From Actinoplanes sp. L3-i22 (GTDB lineage: Bacteria > Actinomycetota > Actinomycetes > Mycobacteriales > Micromonosporaceae), in the NCBI RefSeq assembly GCF_019704555.1, contig NZ_AP024745.1, positions 876,501 to 940,500 on the forward strand: a stretch of DNA of 64,000 nucleotides, given 5' to 3'. The notes under the pieces are model-generated. The model made no database searches, was not told the origin of the DNA, and was given only the letters and a program-made list of their open reading frames with translations. The position numbers were made by a program, and so were the translations under genes. Positions 53,538-62,116 of this stretch are shown one piece after another. The first letter of the stretch is position 1, and every line of letters begins with the position of its first letter.

Positions 53538-54873
53538 TCTCGATCCACGGGCTCATCAGCGTGGCGCTGCCGGGGTCCAGGCCCTCCTGCCGTTCCCGGG
53601 CCCGCATCTGACCCTGGGCCTCGGCCTCGTTCTGCGTGCCGAGGTTCCAGAACTCGGCCGTCCCGCTCCGGTCGGCCAGGGCCCAGAACTGGTAGTGGGT
53701 GAGGGTCAGGTAGACGCGCTTGTTCACGTAGTCGAGCACGATCTTGGTGAAGTGCTCGCTGTTCGTGCCGGCGCCGGTGTACTCGGCCAGGCCGCGCGGA
53801 CCGGTCGCGGCGTTCTGCACCGACGAGCCGGCGCCGCTCTGCGAACGCTCGTCGTAGTGGTCGTGCAGGTCGGTGGCGAGCGGCTCGGTGGTGGTGACCG
53901 CGGTGCGCACCGCGGCCGGTGTGCCGGGGGCGATCCCGGTGCCGCCGAGCCGGCCCGAGTCGTCCTGATGCCAGCTGCGCAGCGTGCCCGGCGCGTGCGG
54001 GCTCTTCTCCTGGGCGGCCAGCTCGGTGTCGGTGCGCTCGTCGACGAGGGTCCCGCTCTCCAGCTGGAACCGCACGTCGAACAGCAGGTTGAGCATCGGC
54101 CGGGGCAGCATCGACTTGGCCGACGACCAGGCCAGCTGCCCGATCGGGCGCTGCGCGGCGACCCGCGGGACACCGGTGGCCGCGGCCGGGAAATCGGTGC
54201 CCAGCGCCGGGCCGATCGTTTCCCACATCTTCTCGCTGTCGGGCCACGTCGTCTTCATGGCCTTCTTGTTCCGGGAGTTGTGCTCGTACCCGCCGGTCGG
54301 TTCCACGCTGTAGCGGGTCTCGTGGTTCGCGCGCCCGGTCAGGATCCGGTTGACGTCCTCGACGGCGCCGGTCAGGAAGTCGGCCTGGGCGCCGACCACG
54401 GCGCCGGGCTGCATCGCCTGCATGGCCTGGCCCAGCTGACGCAGACTCAGCGTCGCCGTCTCCATCGCGGTGATGTCGGCCGGCACCTCCGCGTAGCCGG
54501 TCGCCATCTGCAGGTCGTCGACGAACGCCATCACCAGGTAGTCCCGCAGCTGTTCCCGGGTCAGCGCGGCCACCCCGGCCGCGCCGTGCGCCGCGGCGTA
54601 GCCGTCCGGCGTGACCTTGACGACCCGCTGCCGCTTCGCCGTCCACCGCGCCCGGTCCACGTCGGTCACCCGCTGGAGGACCAGACCGGTCGCCGCGTTG
54701 CCGATGGTGCGCTGCAGGAGATGCGCCCGGGCCACATCCGGGGCAAGATGTGTCCGATTCGGACCGACGTCGCGCCGGACGGCCGGCTCCACCGAGCGCC
54801 GTGGCTCCTGCCTGCTCTGCATCCGGCCAGTCAACACGGTCGCGCGGCCCGGCCCCGGCAAGCGCTCGGGCAT
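53524..54873 (-). CDS. candidate eCIS cargo with LQRT-GN-A N-terminal signature
   Basis: A 449-residue protein with no recognised enzyme domain. Its disordered N-terminus (RQEPRRSVEPAVRRDVGPN) contains AHLLQRTIGNAATGLVLQRV near 50-69, the same signature as the protein at 44725-45630. Later segments include MATGYAEVPADITAMETATL, YEHNSRNKKAMKTTW and YVNKRVYLTLTHYQFWALAD, suggesting an alpha/beta globular body of ~350 residues. It has no HExxH, so it is not a DUF4157 peptidase-like protein. ATG 54873 has GGAGGG upstream. It is divergent from the sheath gene. Cargo assignment is inference. Confidence 0.62.
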   Translation of the reverse strand: MPERLPGPGRATVLTGRMQSRQEPRRSVEPAVRRDVGPNRTHLAPDVARAHLLQRTIGNAATGLVLQRVTDVDRARWTAKRQRVVKVTPDGYAAAHGAAGVAALTREQLRDYLVMAFVDDLQMATGYAEVPADITAMETATLSLRQLGQAMQAMQPGAVVGAQADFLTGAVEDVNRILTGRANHETRYSVEPTGGYEHNSRNKKAMKTTWPDSEKMWETIGPALGTDFPAAATGVPRVAAQRPIGQLAWSSAKSMLPRPMLNLLFDVRFQLESGTLVDERTDTELAAQEKSPHAPGTLRSWHQDDSGRLGGTGIAPGTPAAVRTAVTTTEPLATDLHDHYDERSQSGAGSSVQNAATGPRGLAEYTGAGTNSEHFTKIVLDYVNKRVYLTLTHYQFWALADRSGTAEFWNLGTQNEAEAQGQMRARERQEGLDPGSATLMSPWIEITGM

Positions 54874-54971
54874 CCTTTCTGCCCTCCGTGACGCCCTCGC
54901 GGACCTTGGCGCGACCTGATCACCCGGCGAGGCTGGCAGGGTCCACCATCACGGGTTTGAAGGGGTTCCGC

Positions 54972-56516
54972 ATGCCGACGTACCTGTCTCCCGGCGTCTA
55001 CGTGGAGGAGGCGCCGAGCGGTTCGCGCCCCATCGAGGGTGTCGGCACCGCCGTGACGGCGTTCGTGGGGTTCGCTGAGAAGGGCCCGTTCCACGCGCCG
55101 ACACTGGTCACCAACTGGAGCCAGTACGTCCAGGTCTTCGGTGGCATGGTCGAGGGCACCTACCTGGCGAACTCGGTGTACGGCTACTTCGCGAACGGTG
55201 GCGGTGTCGCGTACATCGTCCGGGTCGGCGCCCCGGCCACCGGCGCCCCGGCGAGCAACGGCCAGAAGGCTCTGCCCAACGGCGCCCCGGCCCAGGTCGG
55301 CACGTTCCGGGCGGCCGCGCTGCCCGGCGGCGGTGAGGTCACCGTCGAGATCGCCGACCCCGAGGGCGAGGGCGCCGGCGGCGACGACCAGTTCCGGCTG
55401 ATCGTGCTGCAGAACGGCCAGCAGGCCGAGGTGTTCCAGGGCTCGTTCCGCCGCCGCGGCGACAACAACGTGGTCACCCAGGTCCGCGAGCACTCCAAGC
55501 TGATCGTGCTGGAGGAGGCGGCCGCGGCGAACTCGCTGGCCCGCCCCGCGAACCAGACCGTCACGCTGCCGGCCCCCGCGCCGGGCGCGTCCGTGGTCCC
55601 GTCCGGTGTCTCGGTCGACGAGTTCGCCGGTGACGTCGACACCCGGTCCGGCCTGGGCGGTCTCGAGGCGATCGACGAGGTCACCATGGTGGTCGCGCCC
55701 GACCTGATGGCGGCGTACCAGCAGGGCTCGTTGAGCCTCGAAGAGGTCAAGGCCGCGCAGCTCGCGCTGATCTCGCACTGCGAGCAGATGGGTGACCGGC
55801 TGGCCATCCTGGACACTCCGCCGGACCTCAGCGCCCAGCAGGTGCGCGTCTGGCGGCAGGAGACCGCGGGCTACGACTCGAAGTTCGCCGCGCTCTACTA
55901 CCCGTGGGTCAAGGTCTTCGACCCGGCCGGCGGCCGCAACGTGATGATGCCGCCCAGCGGTCACGTCGCCGGTCTCTGGTCGCGCAGCGACAACGAGCGC
56001 GGCGTGCACAAGGCGCCCGCCAACGAGGTGCTGCGCGGCGTCGTCGAGCTGCAGAACAACATCACCAAGGGCGAGCAGGACCTGCTCAACCCGATCGGCG
56101 TGAACTGCATCCGGGCGTTCCCGGGTCGCGGCGTGCGCGTCTGGGGCGCCCGCACCCTCTCCTCCGACCCGGCCTGGCGCTACATCAACGTGCGCCGCCT
56201 CTTCAACTACATCGAGGAGTCGATCCTCCTCGGCACCCAGTGGATCGTCTTCGAGCCGAACGACCAGCGGCTCTGGGGCACCATCCGGCGCAACATCACC
56301 GCGTTCCTGACCGAGGAGTGGCGCCGCGGCGCGCTGTTCGGAGCCACCGCGGCCGAGTCGTTCTACGTCAAGTGCGACACCGAGACGAACCCGCCCGAGG
56401 TCATCGACCGGGGTCAGGTCGTGTGCGAGATCGGCATCTGCCCGGTCAAGCCGGCCGAGTTCGTGATCTTCCGGCTCTCGCAGTTCTCCGACAGCACCAG
56501 CCTGGTCAACGAGTAG
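54972..56516 (+). CDS. contractile tail sheath protein
   Basis: A 514-residue phage-tail-sheath homologue. The N-terminal MPTYLSPGVYVEEAPSGSRP is diagnostic. The C-terminal domain carries WRYINVRRLFNYIEESI, GTQWIVFEPND and the NPPEVIDRGQVVCEIG region that forms the inter-subunit handshake. Sheath subunits surround the tube and contract to drive it out. Afp and PVC have three sheath paralogues; only one is in this window. ATG 54972 has AAGGGG upstream. It heads a tightly packed operon that continues to the window end. Confidence 0.96.
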   Translation: MPTYLSPGVYVEEAPSGSRPIEGVGTAVTAFVGFAEKGPFHAPTLVTNWSQYVQVFGGMVEGTYLANSVYGYFANGGGVAYIVRVGAPATGAPASNGQKALPNGAPAQVGTFRAAALPGGGEVTVEIADPEGEGAGGDDQFRLIVLQNGQQAEVFQGSFRRRGDNNVVTQVREHSKLIVLEEAAAANSLARPANQTVTLPAPAPGASVVPSGVSVDEFAGDVDTRSGLGGLEAIDEVTMVVAPDLMAAYQQGSLSLEEVKAAQLALISHCEQMGDRLAILDTPPDLSAQQVRVWRQETAGYDSKFAALYYPWVKVFDPAGGRNVMMPPSGHVAGLWSRSDNERGVHKAPANEVLRGVVELQNNITKGEQDLLNPIGVNCIRAFPGRGVRVWGARTLSSDPAWRYINVRRLFNYIEESILLGTQWIVFEPNDQRLWGTIRRNITAFLTEEWRRGALFGATAAESFYVKCDTETNPPEVIDRGQVVCEIGICPVKPAEFVIFRLSQFSDSTSLVNE

Positions 56517-56534
56517 TAAAGGTAGGCAGCGAAC

Positions 56535-56975
56535 ATGGCCGGTGGCGACACCCTTATCGTCCACAGCTTCTCGGTGGAGCTCGGTGGCATCCAGGTGGAG
56601 TACGTGCAGGAGGTCAGCGGGCTGACCTTCGAGCTCGACGCGATCGAGGTCCAGCAGGTGACCCCGACCGGCGAGCTGGTCATCCGCAAGATCCCGGGCG
56701 CGCGCAAGGGCGGCGAGTGCACCATCACCCGCGGCCTCGACAAGAGCAGCGCGTTCACCGACTGGATCAAGAAGACGTTCCTGAACGGCGCGATCGACGA
56801 CGCCCGTAAGCACATCAGCATCATCATCAACGACTCGCAGCGCAACGAGGGCCGGCGCTTCGAGCTGACCAACGCGTGGGTCAACAAGTGGGAGGGCCCG
56901 AGCCTCAAGGCCGGCGACTCGACCGCCGCCACCGAGAAGGTCACCGTGGTCTACGAGGACATCAGCACGTCATGA
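56535..56975 (+). CDS. inner tube protein (T4 gp19-like, Pvc1/Afp1-type)
   Basis: A 146-residue tail tube subunit. Segments HSFSVELGGIQVEYVQEVSG, ARKGGECTITRGLDKSSAF and LTNAWVNKWEGPSLKAGDS match the gp19 family. Hexamers stack to form the tube that carries cargo. It lies 18 bp after the sheath gene and overlaps the next ATG as ATGA. Confidence 0.94.
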   Translation: MAGGDTLIVHSFSVELGGIQVEYVQEVSGLTFELDAIEVQQVTPTGELVIRKIPGARKGGECTITRGLDKSSAFTDWIKKTFLNGAIDDARKHISIIINDSQRNEGRRFELTNAWVNKWEGPSLKAGDSTAATEKVTVVYEDISTS

Positions 56976-57412
56976 GGCGTCGCAACGCGTCCGATGTCGA
57001 CGTACTTCCCCCGGCGGAGCTGCCGGTCGAGGCTCCGGCCCGGCTGCAGACCGACTTCACCTTCCAACTGCCGCGGGGGTACGTCGACGAGGACGGCCAG
57101 GTGCATCGGGACGGCTCGATGCGCCTGGCGACCGCGCGGGATGAACTCGCGCCGCTGATCGACGTCCGGGTGAAGCAGAACCCGGCGTACCTCTCGGTGG
57201 TCCTGCTCAGCCTGGTGGTGACCCGGATCGGCACGATCACCACGGTCCGCACCGAGACGATCGAGCGGCTGTTCGCCTCGGACCTGGCGTTCCTGCAGGA
57301 CCTCTACCGGCGGATCAACGCGGAGGGCCACACCCTCGCCGAGGTCACCTGCCCGAACTGCGACACGTCCTTCGACGTCGACCTGGCCGGCAGCCGCCTG
57401 GGGGAATCGTGA
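56972..57412 (+). CDS. T4-type baseplate hub assembly chaperone-like protein
   Basis: A 146-residue protein. The core (LQTDFTFQLPRGYVDEDGQV, RLATARDELAPLIDVRVKQN, LFASDLAFLQDLYRRINAEG) matches a protein conserved after the tube gene in actinobacterial eCIS loci and annotated as hub assembly chaperone, from memory. The C-terminus carries a CPNC zinc-knuckle half-site (TCPNCDTSFDVD). It is coupled by ATGA to the tube gene and by GTGA to the next gene, so it is probably an assembly factor made in step with the structural proteins. Confidence 0.8.
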   Translation: MRRRNASDVDVLPPAELPVEAPARLQTDFTFQLPRGYVDEDGQVHRDGSMRLATARDELAPLIDVRVKQNPAYLSVVLLSLVVTRIGTITTVRTETIERLFASDLAFLQDLYRRINAEGHTLAEVTCPNCDTSFDVDLAGSRLGES

Positions 57413-57567
57413 CGTACGGGACCGACCGGCTCCACGAGGAGGTCGCGTACGTCGCCTACCACTTCCACTGGCCGCGCGCGGAGATCCTCGACCTCACCCA
57501 CGCCGACCGCTTGCAGTACGTGTCGGAGATCGCGCGCATCAACACCAGGATGAACGAGGTTCGGTAA
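57409..57567 (+). CDS. DUF6760-type small eCIS protein
   Basis: A 52-residue protein that begins GTGACGTACGGG, with GTG overlapping the previous TGA. Read by hand, it contains RLHEEVAYVAYHFHWPRAEI, then LDLTHADRLQYVSEIARIN. Such short proteins directly follow the hub chaperone in actinobacterial eCIS and tail operons and are assigned to DUF6760, as I recall. The function is unknown; the His/Trp pattern resembles short phage tail-assembly proteins. Confidence 0.75.
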   Translation: MTYGTDRLHEEVAYVAYHFHWPRAEILDLTHADRLQYVSEIARINTRMNEVR

Positions 57568-57571
57568 CACC

Positions 57572-60500
57572 ATGGCGGTATGGGACAGGCTGCGGCGGCG
57601 CGGGCCGCAAGCCGTGCCCGCCGGGCGCCCGCACGCATCGGAGCCGGCGCCGGCGGCCGCCGATCCGGGCTGGGCTTCGCTGCCCCCGTTGCGCCCGGTC
57701 ATCGGCGGCGGTGTCGATCTGCTGAGCGACGGGGGCCGCTTCGTCGCATCACTGACCACAAGCCAAAACCCCTCCTTCGGTACGACCATTGCCCCGCGCC
57801 GTGACCCCACGGCGCCCGCGGGTGTGGCCCGGGACCTGCTCCGCCCCGCCGGCACCCCGCGAATCCGTCCCGCCGCCGCGCCGTTGGTCCACCTGACCGA
57901 AAACGCGTCCGACGGAGCCCCGACCCTGTCGAGCCCCGAGCCCCCGGCCACCCGGTCCACAGCGCCACCCACCAGTTCGTCGCCGCAGGCTCGGTCCACA
58001 GCGCCGACTCGCAGTTCGCCGCAGTCCGCCCGTTCCACGGCGTCGACCGGCGGCTCGCCGCAGTTGGCCCGGTCCGCCGGGTCGACTGGTGACTCGTCGC
58101 AGACCGCTTGGCCCGCCGCGCAGGCCGGTGACTCGTCGCCGTCGGCTCGGTCCACGGCGTCTCCCGGTGGCTCGTCGCAGGCCGCTCGGGGTGCGGCGCC
58201 GGTCGGGGGATCGTCGCGGTCGGTGGTGCCGGCTCGTTCGCCGGCGCGGAACCGTTCGCTGGTGTCCGGGCGTCCCGTCGAGCCGGCCCGGCGCCTGCCC
58301 GTTCGTCCCCGTCCGCCGCGGGTCGCGTCGCCCGCTCTGCCGGTGGCCCGCCAGGCCACCTCCGGCGGCGAGACCACCGCCGGCCGCCAGGCCGGCTCCG
58401 CCGGCGAGACTGCTTCCGGCCGTCGGCTCGCTTCCGGCGGCGAAGCAACTTCCGACCGTCAGGCCATTTCCGACCGTCAGGCCGCTCCCGACCGTCAGGC
58501 CGCTTCTGACCGTCAAGCTGTTTCTGATCGTCAGGCCGCTTCTGATCGTCAGGCTGTTTCGGGCAGCGAAGCCACCTTCGACCGTCAGGCCACCTCCGGC
58601 CGCGAGGCCGCGTCCAGCAACCTGGCCGCGGACCCGGCCGGGGCACGACCCGCCGCCGGGAACACGCCACCGGTGCAGCGTGCCGTCGAGAAGCCCGCGT
58701 CACCGCCTCGGCGGTCCGCGGAAACTCCGGTGCGAAGGGCCCGCCCCCTCGGCCTCGGCGAACCGATGGACGGCGCCCCGGCCTCCGCCCGCTTCGGCCC
58801 GGCGCCCGAGCCGACGCCGCCGCGTTCCCGGCCACCCGTGGACCCGAGCCGCCCGCTCGGCGCACCCGTTCGCCCGCAGTCACCCCGATCCAGCACGCCC
58901 CCGCCGCTGGTGGCCCAGCGCACGCCGGAGCCCAGCCCCATTCCCCACTCATCGGCCGGCAGCTCAGACCCGGCGGCGCGTTCCGGTGGCGCGGCCGGTG
59001 GCTCGGCGGTGGCAGGCGGTTCTGCGGCGTCCGGTGGTCTGTCTGCCGGTGAGCGGGTCGTGTCTCCGCCGGTGGTCACCGCTCGCCCGGTGCAACGTGA
59101 ATCGCTGCCCGGCTCGGATGGCGCTGCCTCATCGGCCGAGCGGCGCCGACCCGAGCCTGCTGGCCCGTCGTTCGCGGCGGGGATGCCGGTCAGTCCCGTG
59201 ACCACCCAGCCCGTGACCGCCCAGCCCGTGATCGCCCAGCCCGTGATCGGCCAGCTGGCGCCGGGGCAGTCGGCCAGTCCCGCAGCTGGCCAGATGACCG
59301 TTCGTGATCAGGCTGTTCGGGGGCCGGCTCCGGATTCCGGGACCTCCCGTCGGGCCGGGTTAGGTGCGCCGCTCTCCTCACCGCCGTCGTCGATGTCGCC
59401 CGCGCCTCCTGTTGCCCGCAGCGCCGCAGGTGACAACCGGTCGGCCGCAACGCCGGTGCAGCGAATAGCGTCGGCCGCAACGCCGGTGCAGCGAGTGGCG
59501 ATGCCCACCCCGCCTGCTTCGACCATGCCGGTTAGTCCCGGTGCCCGAACCAACCCCGCGATCTCGGCAAGCCCAGCCACGTCAGACGCCCCGGCCGGCT
59601 CAGCGGTCCCGGCCACGTCAGCGGTCCCGGCCATCGTGAACAACCCGTCGGTCCTGGCCCGCTCGGCTGACCCAGGGGCAGCGGCCTCTGGTGCCGGGCG
59701 AGCGGCCGGAACATCCACTTCGGACGTCGGCGGAGCTGGTGGTCCTGCTCAGCGGCCCGTGGTGCCGAGGCGTTCGTCGCAGGGCAACGCGATGCCAGGG
59801 AATGCGCTGTCGGCCGGTGCGGTGCAGCCTCGGACGATGCCGGGTGGGGCGGTGCAGCCTCGGACGATGCCGGGTGGGGCGGTGCTGGCTCGTGCGGTGT
59901 GGGCGGGAACGGCGCCCGACGGCGGGGTGTCGGGTGGGGCGAGTCCTTCCGGGGTGCCGCAGGTTTCGGCGCGGGCGGTTGACGCCGGTATCGGGACCGG
60001 GATCGGGAGTGGGGGAGTGCGGCTGGTTCAGCGCGCCGCTCACCCGGCTGGGCCGGGACTTCACGTGCCCGGGAACGCGGAGACTTTTGGCGCGGGTGGC
60101 GGGGCTCAGGTCGTACCAAAGCGGGGTTTTGGGGTTGTCCCGAGATGGAAGCGTGAGCCGGAAGCGCAGCCGGGCCACCGCGGACCCGCGCAGCGGCAAG
60201 CCGCGACGGCGAGCGCGTCCGCGCCTGCTGAGCGTCCGTTTGTGATCACGGCTGAGACGGCCCGGCCGAGCGCGTCGACGCCGGTGGTTCAGCGGGCTCC
60301 GGCTCCGCAGCCGGCGCCCAAGGCGGCACCCGCGGCGGCCCGGCCGGCGCAGCGTTCGTCCGCGGCGGCGGCATCGTCGAAGGCCAAGCCCGCGACGCCG
60401 GCAGCGGCGCCCGCGCCGGACCTGGACGCCCTGTTCAAGCGCCTGGAACCGCGGCACGTCGACGCGATCCTGAGCCGTTTCGACGATCGGCAGCTGACCA

Positions 60501-60637
60501 AGCTGGTCCGGCTGCTGAGGCGGGAGCAACTCGACGAGCTTGCGCATCGCCTGACGGATCCGGTTCAGCGACTGCTGCGGGCCGAGATGCGGACCAGCCG
60601 GGAACGTTCCGCGCGGCTGCGGGACGGCTGGCGATGA
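57572..60637 (+). CDS. large repetitive Ser/Ala/Pro-rich eCIS protein with QR motifs
   Basis: A 1021-residue protein. The N-terminus (~1-105) is ordered (PVIGGGVDLLSDGGRFVASL). Residues ~110-930 are low complexity and contain six tandem copies of DRQA(A/V/I)(S/P) near 295-330, a tandem copy of GGAVQPRTMP, and about ten scattered (V/A)QR motifs such as TPVQRIAS and RLVQRAAH. The last ~75 residues are a charged helical domain (LDALFKRLEPRHVDAILSRF, RQLTKLVRLLRREQLDELAH). Codon third positions are less G+C-biased in the repeats. No family is recognised. It lies between two tube-type genes, so scaffold, tape-measure-like or cargo-docking roles are possible; a true tape measure would normally be more helical. 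Confidence 0.72.
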   Translation: MAVWDRLRRRGPQAVPAGRPHASEPAPAAADPGWASLPPLRPVIGGGVDLLSDGGRFVASLTTSQNPSFGTTIAPRRDPTAPAGVARDLLRPAGTPRIRPAAAPLVHLTENASDGAPTLSSPEPPATRSTAPPTSSSPQARSTAPTRSSPQSARSTASTGGSPQLARSAGSTGDSSQTAWPAAQAGDSSPSARSTASPGGSSQAARGAAPVGGSSRSVVPARSPARNRSLVSGRPVEPARRLPVRPRPPRVASPALPVARQATSGGETTAGRQAGSAGETASGRRLASGGEATSDRQAISDRQAAPDRQAASDRQAVSDRQAASDRQAVSGSEATFDRQATSGREAASSNLAADPAGARPAAGNTPPVQRAVEKPASPPRRSAETPVRRARPLGLGEPMDGAPASARFGPAPEPTPPRSRPPVDPSRPLGAPVRPQSPRSSTPPPLVAQRTPEPSPIPHSSAGSSDPAARSGGAAGGSAVAGGSAASGGLSAGERVVSPPVVTARPVQRESLPGSDGAASSAERRRPEPAGPSFAAGMPVSPVTTQPVTAQPVIAQPVIGQLAPGQSASPAAGQMTVRDQAVRGPAPDSGTSRRAGLGAPLSSPPSSMSPAPPVARSAAGDNRSAATPVQRIASAATPVQRVAMPTPPASTMPVSPGARTNPAISASPATSDAPAGSAVPATSAVPAIVNNPSVLARSADPGAAASGAGRAAGTSTSDVGGAGGPAQRPVVPRRSSQGNAMPGNALSAGAVQPRTMPGGAVQPRTMPGGAVLARAVWAGTAPDGGVSGGASPSGVPQVSARAVDAGIGTGIGSGGVRLVQRAAHPAGPGLHVPGNAETFGAGGGAQVVPKRGFGVVPRWKREPEAQPGHRGPAQRQAATASASAPAERPFVITAETARPSASTPVVQRAPAPQPAPKAAPAAARPAQRSSAAAASSKAKPATPAAAPAPDLDALFKRLEPRHVDAILSRFDDRQLTKLVRLLRREQLDELAHRLTDPVQRLLRAEMRTSRERSARLRDGWR
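58453..58560 (+). repeat. 18-bp tandem coding repeat
   Basis: Six in-frame 18-bp units based on GACCGTCAGGCCGCTTCT encode DRQA(A/V/I)(S/P). A related copy follows at 58579. Units differ mainly at third positions, which implies an old expansion kept in frame. Confidence 0.85.
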
Positions 60638-60993
60638 CGGCACCGGCCGTGAACAGCGCAGCAACGCGGATGCGGCCAGGTGCGCGGGCGGAAGGGCCGG
60701 GCGCACGGGCAGCAAAGGCGGACCCGCGCGTGGCGGCGACCGATGCGCGTCCAGCAAGGACGGGCTCGCCTGCAGCAAGGGCGGGCGCGCGGGCGGCGGG
60801 AGCGGGCGCGCGGGTGGCAAAGGCGGGAGCGGGCGCGCGGGTGGCAAAGGCGGGCGCGCGGGCGGCGACGCGAACGCGGATGAACGCGGCGGTGGCGACG
60901 GGAATGAACGCGCCGCTGGCGACGGGGATGGGTGCGGCGGTGGCGACGGGGATGGGTGCGCGGATGGCGCGGGGGAGAGCGGTGACGAGATGA
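60634..60993 (+). CDS. small Ala/Gly/Arg-rich basic protein
   Basis: A 119-residue frame joined by ATGA overlaps to the gene before (stop 60637) and after (start 60990). This double coupling is the main evidence that it is translated. The sequence is very basic and low complexity, with repeats such as GARVAKAGA and VATGMGAAVATGMGA and almost no aromatic residues. It may be a natively disordered DNA- or polymer-binding linker, or simply a spacer that keeps ribosomes moving. No homologue is recognised and it could be non-functional. Confidence 0.45.
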   Translation: MTAPAVNSAATRMRPGARAEGPGARAAKADPRVAATDARPARTGSPAARAGARAAGAGARVAKAGAGARVAKAGARAATRTRMNAAVATGMNAPLATGMGAAVATGMGARMARGRAVTR

Positions 60994-61415
60994 GTGGCGA
61001 TCCGGGTACCAGCGTCCACTTCCGGCTGCGCATCGACAGCATCGACCTCGGCGAGTGGAACACCTGTGACGGCCTGGGCATCCAGGTCGAGATGGAGCAG
61101 CACCAGGAGGGCGGCAACAACGACTTCGTCTGGCAGCTGCCGTCGCGCCTGGTCTACACGAACGTGACGCTGACCCGGCCGCTCACCGCCGACACCGCCA
61201 AGGTTTTCAAGTATCTGTCGAAGCTGCCGCAGCGGGTGCGCCGTGGCACCGCGGAGATCGCCGCGCTGAAGCCGGACCGGTCGCTGCTGGTCCAGTGGGG
61301 GCTGGCGGACGTGGTGCTGGTGAGCTGGTCCGGGCCGGGCTTCGACCCGAGCCGGTCCGAGGTGGCGTCGGAGAGCATCGAGCTGGCCTATCACGGCTTC
61401 ACCGAGGTGGGCTGA
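60990..61415 (+). CDS. second gp19-like tube protein (Pvc5/Afp5-type)
   Basis: A 141-residue tail-tube-family protein. VHFRLRIDSIDLGEWNTCDG, LVYTNVTLTRPLTADTAKVF and SESIELAYHGFTEVG fit the gp19 fold. It differs from the first tube protein in having GLGIQVEMEQHQEGGNNDF, typical of the adaptor tube subunit (Afp5/Pvc5 type) that joins the tube to the spike complex. It starts with ATG 60990, overlapping the previous stop, and ends 2 bp before the LysM gene. Confidence 0.92.
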   Translation: MSGDPGTSVHFRLRIDSIDLGEWNTCDGLGIQVEMEQHQEGGNNDFVWQLPSRLVYTNVTLTRPLTADTAKVFKYLSKLPQRVRRGTAEIAALKPDRSLLVQWGLADVVLVSWSGPGFDPSRSEVASESIELAYHGFTEVG

Positions 61416-61417
61416 TC

Positions 61418-62113
61418 ATGGCCAGGACCGGGAAGGTGGCCGCCGGCCTCCAGCTCTACCAGCCGCCGCCGGCCGGCGGGGACCAGCCGGGCGGGCCGCT
61501 CGGCGGGCCGATCAAGTTCATGTTCAACCCGAACGAGCTGGCGCTCTCCAAGTCGGCGAACTGGATTCCGCACGTGGCGCGGGCGGCCGAGGACGTCGGC
61601 GTGGCCGAGTTCAGCGGCTCCGGCCCCCGTACCCTCAATCTCTCGGTTTTCCTGGATGCCACCGACACCCACGACCGGTCCGTGCAGGAACGCGTGGAGA
61701 AGCTGCTGACCTGCTGCGTTCCGACGAAGGCGAGCATCGCGGCGAAGGCGCCGTCGCCGCCGTGGGTGAAGTTCACCTGGGGGCAGTTCCAGACCGTCTC
61801 GTTCTATTCCTACGTCAGCCAGATCGACGCGAACTACAAGCTCTTCGACCCCGACGGTACGCCGTTGCGCGCCACCTGCACGTTGACGCTGACCGAGATC
61901 AGCGGCTCGACCCCGGGCCAGAACCCGACGTCCGGCACGCTCACCGCGCAGCGGGTGCACCGCCTGGTCGCCGGGGACACGCTGGAGATGCTGGCGTACC
62001 GGGAGTACGGCGACCCGACGATCTGGCGGGTGATCGCCGAGGCGAACGACATCGACGACCCGGTGCGGCTGCGCCCCGGCCGGCAGCTGCTGCTCCCGGC
62101 CGTGGAGGGCTGA
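61418..62113 (+). CDS. LysM-domain tail/baseplate protein (Afp7/Pvc7-type)
   Basis: A 231-residue protein. The N-terminal ~165 residues are the contractile-tail adaptor domain (IKFMFNPNELALSKSANWIP, GSGPRTLNLSVFLD). The C-terminal ~50 residues are a LysM motif (HRLVAGDTLEMLAYREYGDP, RLRPGRQLLLP). In Afp/PVC particles this protein binds the hub and adaptor tube. The family is T4 gp53-like in gene order. ATG 61418 is used; the longer frame from 61295 lies in the previous gene. Confidence 0.92.
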   Translation: MARTGKVAAGLQLYQPPPAGGDQPGGPLGGPIKFMFNPNELALSKSANWIPHVARAAEDVGVAEFSGSGPRTLNLSVFLDATDTHDRSVQERVEKLLTCCVPTKASIAAKAPSPPWVKFTWGQFQTVSFYSYVSQIDANYKLFDPDGTPLRATCTLTLTEISGSTPGQNPTSGTLTAQRVHRLVAGDTLEMLAYREYGDPTIWRVIAEANDIDDPVRLRPGRQLLLPAVEG

Positions 62114-62116
62114 CGG

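Noticed and set aside
53524..54873. DUF4157 metallopeptidase-like toxin
   Set aside because: No HExxH motif is present in the protein; only the LQRT-GN-A N-terminal signature is shared with such proteins.
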